Below, one piece after another: positions 61,301 to 64,000 of a stretch of 64,000 nucleotides of DNA. Where the stretch lies: positions 930,001-994,000 of the forward strand of contig NW_024881615.1 of NCBI RefSeq assembly GCF_019059575.1, in the 5' to 3' direction. The notes below the pieces were generated by a model. It was not told the origin of the DNA. It ran no database searches and saw nothing but the letters and a program-made list of their open reading frames with translations. Every line of letters begins with the position of its first letter. Positions within the stretch are counted from its first letter, which is position 1. The DNA is from Amphibalanus amphitrite. Taxonomy: Eukaryota > Arthropoda > Thecostraca > Balanomorpha > Balanidae. The position numbers were made by a program, and so were the translations under genes.

Positions 61301-63371
61301 GAGGGCGTCGATATCTCCCTCGATGGTCTTGATTTGTTCGGCGGTGAGTCCCAGGAGCGGTCCGAGAATGTCCAGGAAGGCGTTGAGGGCGGCCTCCAGC
61401 TCCGCCAGCAGCGCGTCGAACTCGGTCGGGGTCTCGTCCGCTGGAGGGATTGTAGGAGACGGTGAAGCACTGTCATCATCGCGAACCTAGGGAGTTGCTT
61501 GGAACACTTACCTGCCAGTGCTGAACACCCAGTGTCGCGGATGTATGCTTCTAGGTATGCTGATAATTAGCAGACCCCGGAAAGTGTTGCTTGTTTTGTA
61601 ACGCTCAGTGCATCCCGCTTGTAAAAGGTATCCTTTTGTCATCAATCTCCAGTAACAATAGGCATCTGTTGTATAACCACACTTTTTGTGATGGTCCTCT
61701 ACTCTTATACGCATCGACATTAATTGAAATGATTGAAATACTGTTTCCTTTGTTGCTTCTTGATGACTAGTATTGAAGGATTTGGCATCATGTCACCTTA
61801 CCTGTGAAGGCCTAAGCCCTAATAAGTAAGTTACCTGTATTGTTATCAGGAGTAAAGCATTTCTCGTTGAAGATGCCACTTACTGGGCGCAGTCCAGTCG
61901 ATTCCCAGAATCCTGAGTATCTCGAGGATGTCGGTGATCATTGCGGCCAGTCCGTCGGTGACGTCCACTTGTCCGTGCTCGAGAGCCTCGGTGTCGGCGA
62001 CAAACTTGTCGACCTGCCTGGTGATCTTGATGGCTTCCAGCTCAGTGAGGCCGAAGAGAGGTCCGATGAGGGGCAGCCACAGGTCGATAAGCGCTTGGAA
62101 CTCCTCCAGCAGCACGTCCGGAGTAGATTTGGGGGCTACGGAAACGGCAGGAAGCCTTGAATGTTTTAGTGATCTGGTTAAATACGATAATTACATGACA
62201 TATTGTTGCTTCATAAGCTGACTGATGTTGCCTGAACAGCTGCTGGTGAATTTCGTTCGAGTAGCGAAACAATGTTTCAGATATTTTTAAGCTACATGCA
62301 TCTACGAACGCAATGTTGTCATAGGGATAAGGTTTACAACATTCGCGGATTCTTTTCAAGATAACGAATGTAGTGAAGTCTTCTAGCTTGCACTGTTATT
62401 GACTCACTGGTGGCCTCCACTTCGAGGCTCCTCGTTGAGTGGACTCCGAAGTCGTGGAGGATCTTGATGAGGTCCATGATGATGGCCTCAAGGCCTCCGT
62501 CGAGGTCAATCTCTCCGTGCTCCACGGCCTCGAGGTCCTTGATGAGCTGGTCGATGTCGGCCTCGATGATTTGAACCTGCTCATCGGTCAGGCCCAGCAG
62601 CGGTCCGAGGGTGTCCAGGAAGGCGTTGAGGGCGGCCTCCAGCTCCGCCAGCAGCGCGTCGAACTCGGTCGGGGTCTCGTCCGCTGGAGGGATTGTAGGA
62701 GACGGTGAAGCACTGTCATCATCGCGAACCTAGGGATTTGCTTGGAACACTTACCTGCCAGTGCTGAACACCCAGTGTCGCGGATGTGTGCTTCTAGGTA
62801 TGCTGATAATTAGCAGACCCCGGAAAGTGTTGCCTGTTTTGTAACGCTCAGTGCATCCCGCTTGTAAAAGGTATCCTTTTGTCATCAATCTCCAGTAACG
62901 ATAGGCATCTGTTGTATAACCACACTTTTTGTGATGGTCCTCTACTCTTATACGCATCGGCACTAATTGAAATTATTGAAATACTGTTTCCTTTGTTGCT
63001 TCTTGATGACTATTATCGAAGGAGTTGGCATCATGTCTCCTTACCTGTGAGGACTAATAAGTAAGTTGGTCTGTATTGTTATCAGGAGTAAGGCATTTCT
63101 CGTTGAAGATGCCACTTACTGGGGGCAGTCCAGTCGATTCCCAGGATCCTGAGGATCTCGAGGATGTCGGTGATCATGGCGGCCAGTCCGTCGGTGACGT
63201 CCACCTGTCCGTGCTCGAGAGCCTCGGTGTCGGCGACAAACTTGTCCACCTGCCTGGTGATCTTGATGGCTTCCAGCTCAGTGAGGCCGAAGAGAGGTCC
63301 GAGGAGGGGCAGCCACAGGTCGATGAGCGCTTGGAACTCCTCCAGCAGCACGTCCAGAGTAGATTTAGGGG
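49891..63371 (-). CDS. Giant modular helical-repeat protein, 5' end beyond window (22 modules plus terminal exon)
   Basis: I do not recognise this family. In the window, 23 exons give one continuous phase-consistent frame of 1985 residues to a TGA at 49891. Each of 22 exons is exactly one module, and type B (84 residues) and type A (92 residues) alternate strictly. Type B core: VLLEEIQALVDTYLPIIGPV, GLTDEQIQGVVQNVDKFVAD, ALEHGQVDVTDGLEAMITDI. Type A core: TPTEFDALLKELEAALDALL, GLTDEQIQQIEADIDTLI, AIEHGEIDVDGGLEKVLADI. The modules look like three amphipathic acidic helices with almost no Cys or Trp, so a secreted or structural coiled protein is possible but not shown. Every intron is phase 1. 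The open 5' end means signal peptide, total length and promoter are unseen. Exon coordinates are in the three block entries. Confidence 0.85.
52677..58136 (-). CDS. Giant gene block 2: modules 9-18 (subfamily 1, homogenised)
   Basis: Exons B 57885-58136, A 57494-57769, B 56751-57002, A 56360-56635, B 55657-55908, A 55259-55534, B 54163-54414, A 53769-54044, B 53070-53321, A 52677-52952. Proteins of the five B exons, and of the five A exons, are almost identical. B-to-A introns are short (115-122 nt). A-to-B introns fall into two alternating sequence types, so the repeating genomic unit is a four-exon block. Confidence 0.87.
54771..55130. mobile_element. 360-bp insertion in one intron of the giant gene
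   Basis: Present in the intron between 54414 and 55259, absent from the duplicate intron at 57003-57493. Ends CACTCAGAAAAC and (inverted) CACTGGGAAAAC look like short terminal inverted repeats. Confidence 0.7.
58465..63371 (-). CDS. Giant gene block 1: modules 1-8 (subfamily 2)
   Basis: Exons B 63120-63371, A 62408-62683, B 61884-62135, A 61165-61440, B 60634-60885, A 60023-60298, B 59496-59747, A 58465-58740. All B exons are 252 nt and all A exons 276 nt. B modules read LLEEFQALIDLWLPL and GLTELEAIKITRQVDKFVAD; A modules read LIKDLEAVEHGEID and end HDFGVHSTR, except 61165-61440 which ends HDFGVYSPNKLDVEAT. A-to-B introns are a near-constant 272-279 nt; B-to-A introns vary from 335 to 755 nt. 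Exon 62408-62683 is a chimera. Confidence 0.85.
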
Positions 63372-63544
63372 CTGAAAGTTATTCAGTTTTCGTGAATTAC
63401 AGTATTACGTCTTATTCCTTAAAAATACAATGGATGTTTTCTTACATGTATGCACTTGAATTGCGCTGCTTTTCAAGACAATTGACGGATGACCCACAAA
63501 CACTTCTTGTTCTAATCGATAGAGATAATCCATTCCTTAATTAA

Positions 63545-64000
63545 CCCGGCAGTTGCTGGGGTATTTCGCCACCCACCGTTTGCTGGGGGGGGGGGGGGCG
63601 TTAAACGCCCCCCGCCGATAACTCGAGAACCAATAGGCGCAGCGAAACGCACGAGGCGGCAAACGAAAGAGGGCGACAAGACGCTTCAGATGAGTACTTT
63701 TAAGTTGAATTTTGAGGTCACAGGTCGGGTCAAAGTCAGGTCAAACACCTGAAATCGGGCTTTCAGTAGCATGGACTTCAGGGCTTCGCAATGGGCGCCT
63801 CTCGTCATAAACTCTGTCAAAACGGTGCACAATCCATCATATAAGGCCTACAAGAGTGTTACCTCCATGTAGGGGTCAGTCAAGCATAGGTCAGGGTCAA
63901 GGTCAGGTCAACCGGGTAGGCACATATCCCCGAAAATCAAAACTGATATTCGCAGCCTGTGACACATGTTTTATGGGTAATTTGGAGCGTAGAACACGAT
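63545..64000. mobile_element. TTAA/AGGTCA family copy, left part
   Basis: TTAA at 63541-63544, then CCCGGCAGTTGCTGGGG, a poly-G/poly-C pair near 63575-63615, then GAGGTCACAGGTCGGGTCAA-type motifs running off the window. It lies in what should be an intron of the giant gene. Confidence 0.65.

Noticed and set aside
49891-63371. Bla g 1/insect allergen repeat or EF-hand identity for the modules
   Set aside because: Both are helical and repeated, but signature motifs do not match; DVDGGLE lacks the spacing of an EF-hand loop.
52723-63375. Many plus-strand frames of 60-100 codons across the modular exons (for example starting MKDLDDVGEHLL)
   Set aside because: They are antisense shadows of the minus-strand modules; splice sites and phase fit only the minus strand.

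Overview
Nuclear DNA of an animal, almost certainly an arthropod and perhaps a crustacean. Protein-coding genes are split by GT-AG introns, exons are GC-rich in AT-richer intron and intergenic DNA, there is a Lachesin/DIP-type immunoglobulin gene, and decayed LINEs and DNA transposons are abundant. Barnacle, amphipod or another crustacean is a guess; the sequence alone does not settle the species. All exon models below were built by eye from splice sites and reading-frame phase.

Left part (1-16.4 kb). A complete nine-coding-exon INTS14 gene (Integrator subunit 14, VWA domain) runs on + from 1367 to 5038. Just beyond it on - lies the first coding exon of a type II PKA regulatory subunit (dimerization/docking domain, 5720-5896); INTS14 may therefore sit inside an intron of that gene. 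On -, 6883-16313, a complete seven-exon gene encodes a secreted or membrane-anchored three-Ig cell-surface protein of the Lachesin/DIP type (435 residues). Its intron 2 carries a (CT)n tract of about 460 bp only about 20 nt after a donor site.

Middle (16.4-35.6 kb). This is a transposon graveyard: a three-deep nest of TIR elements (16967-19845), a broken CR1/Jockey-like LINE (22.16-24.78 kb), a dead Tc1-type element (26975-27969), a long hairpin near 28.3 kb, a LINE fragment with an open 485-codon RT reading frame (31068-32525, -), and a TA-flanked MITE (33485-34414). A family of TTAA-flanked, GC-ended repeats rich in AGGTCA half-sites recurs at least five times across the window.

Right part (35.6-64 kb). 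A complete five-exon TIPRL (TIP41-like) gene lies on + (35742-38471). Then, on -, come two loci built from one unrecognised helical module of about 84-92 residues, each module encoded by exactly one phase 1-1 exon. A short locus (38845-40294) has two modules plus a terminal exon. A giant locus (49891 to beyond the right edge; 23 exons seen, 1985 residues) is a strict alternation of type A and type B modules. The 9.6 kb between them is mostly transposons, including an hAT-type element with a perfect 8-bp target duplication and a 20-bp minisatellite inside. The giant modular gene is the most novel item here: no function can be assigned, its copies are being homogenised, and at least one exon is a visible chimera of two neighbours.
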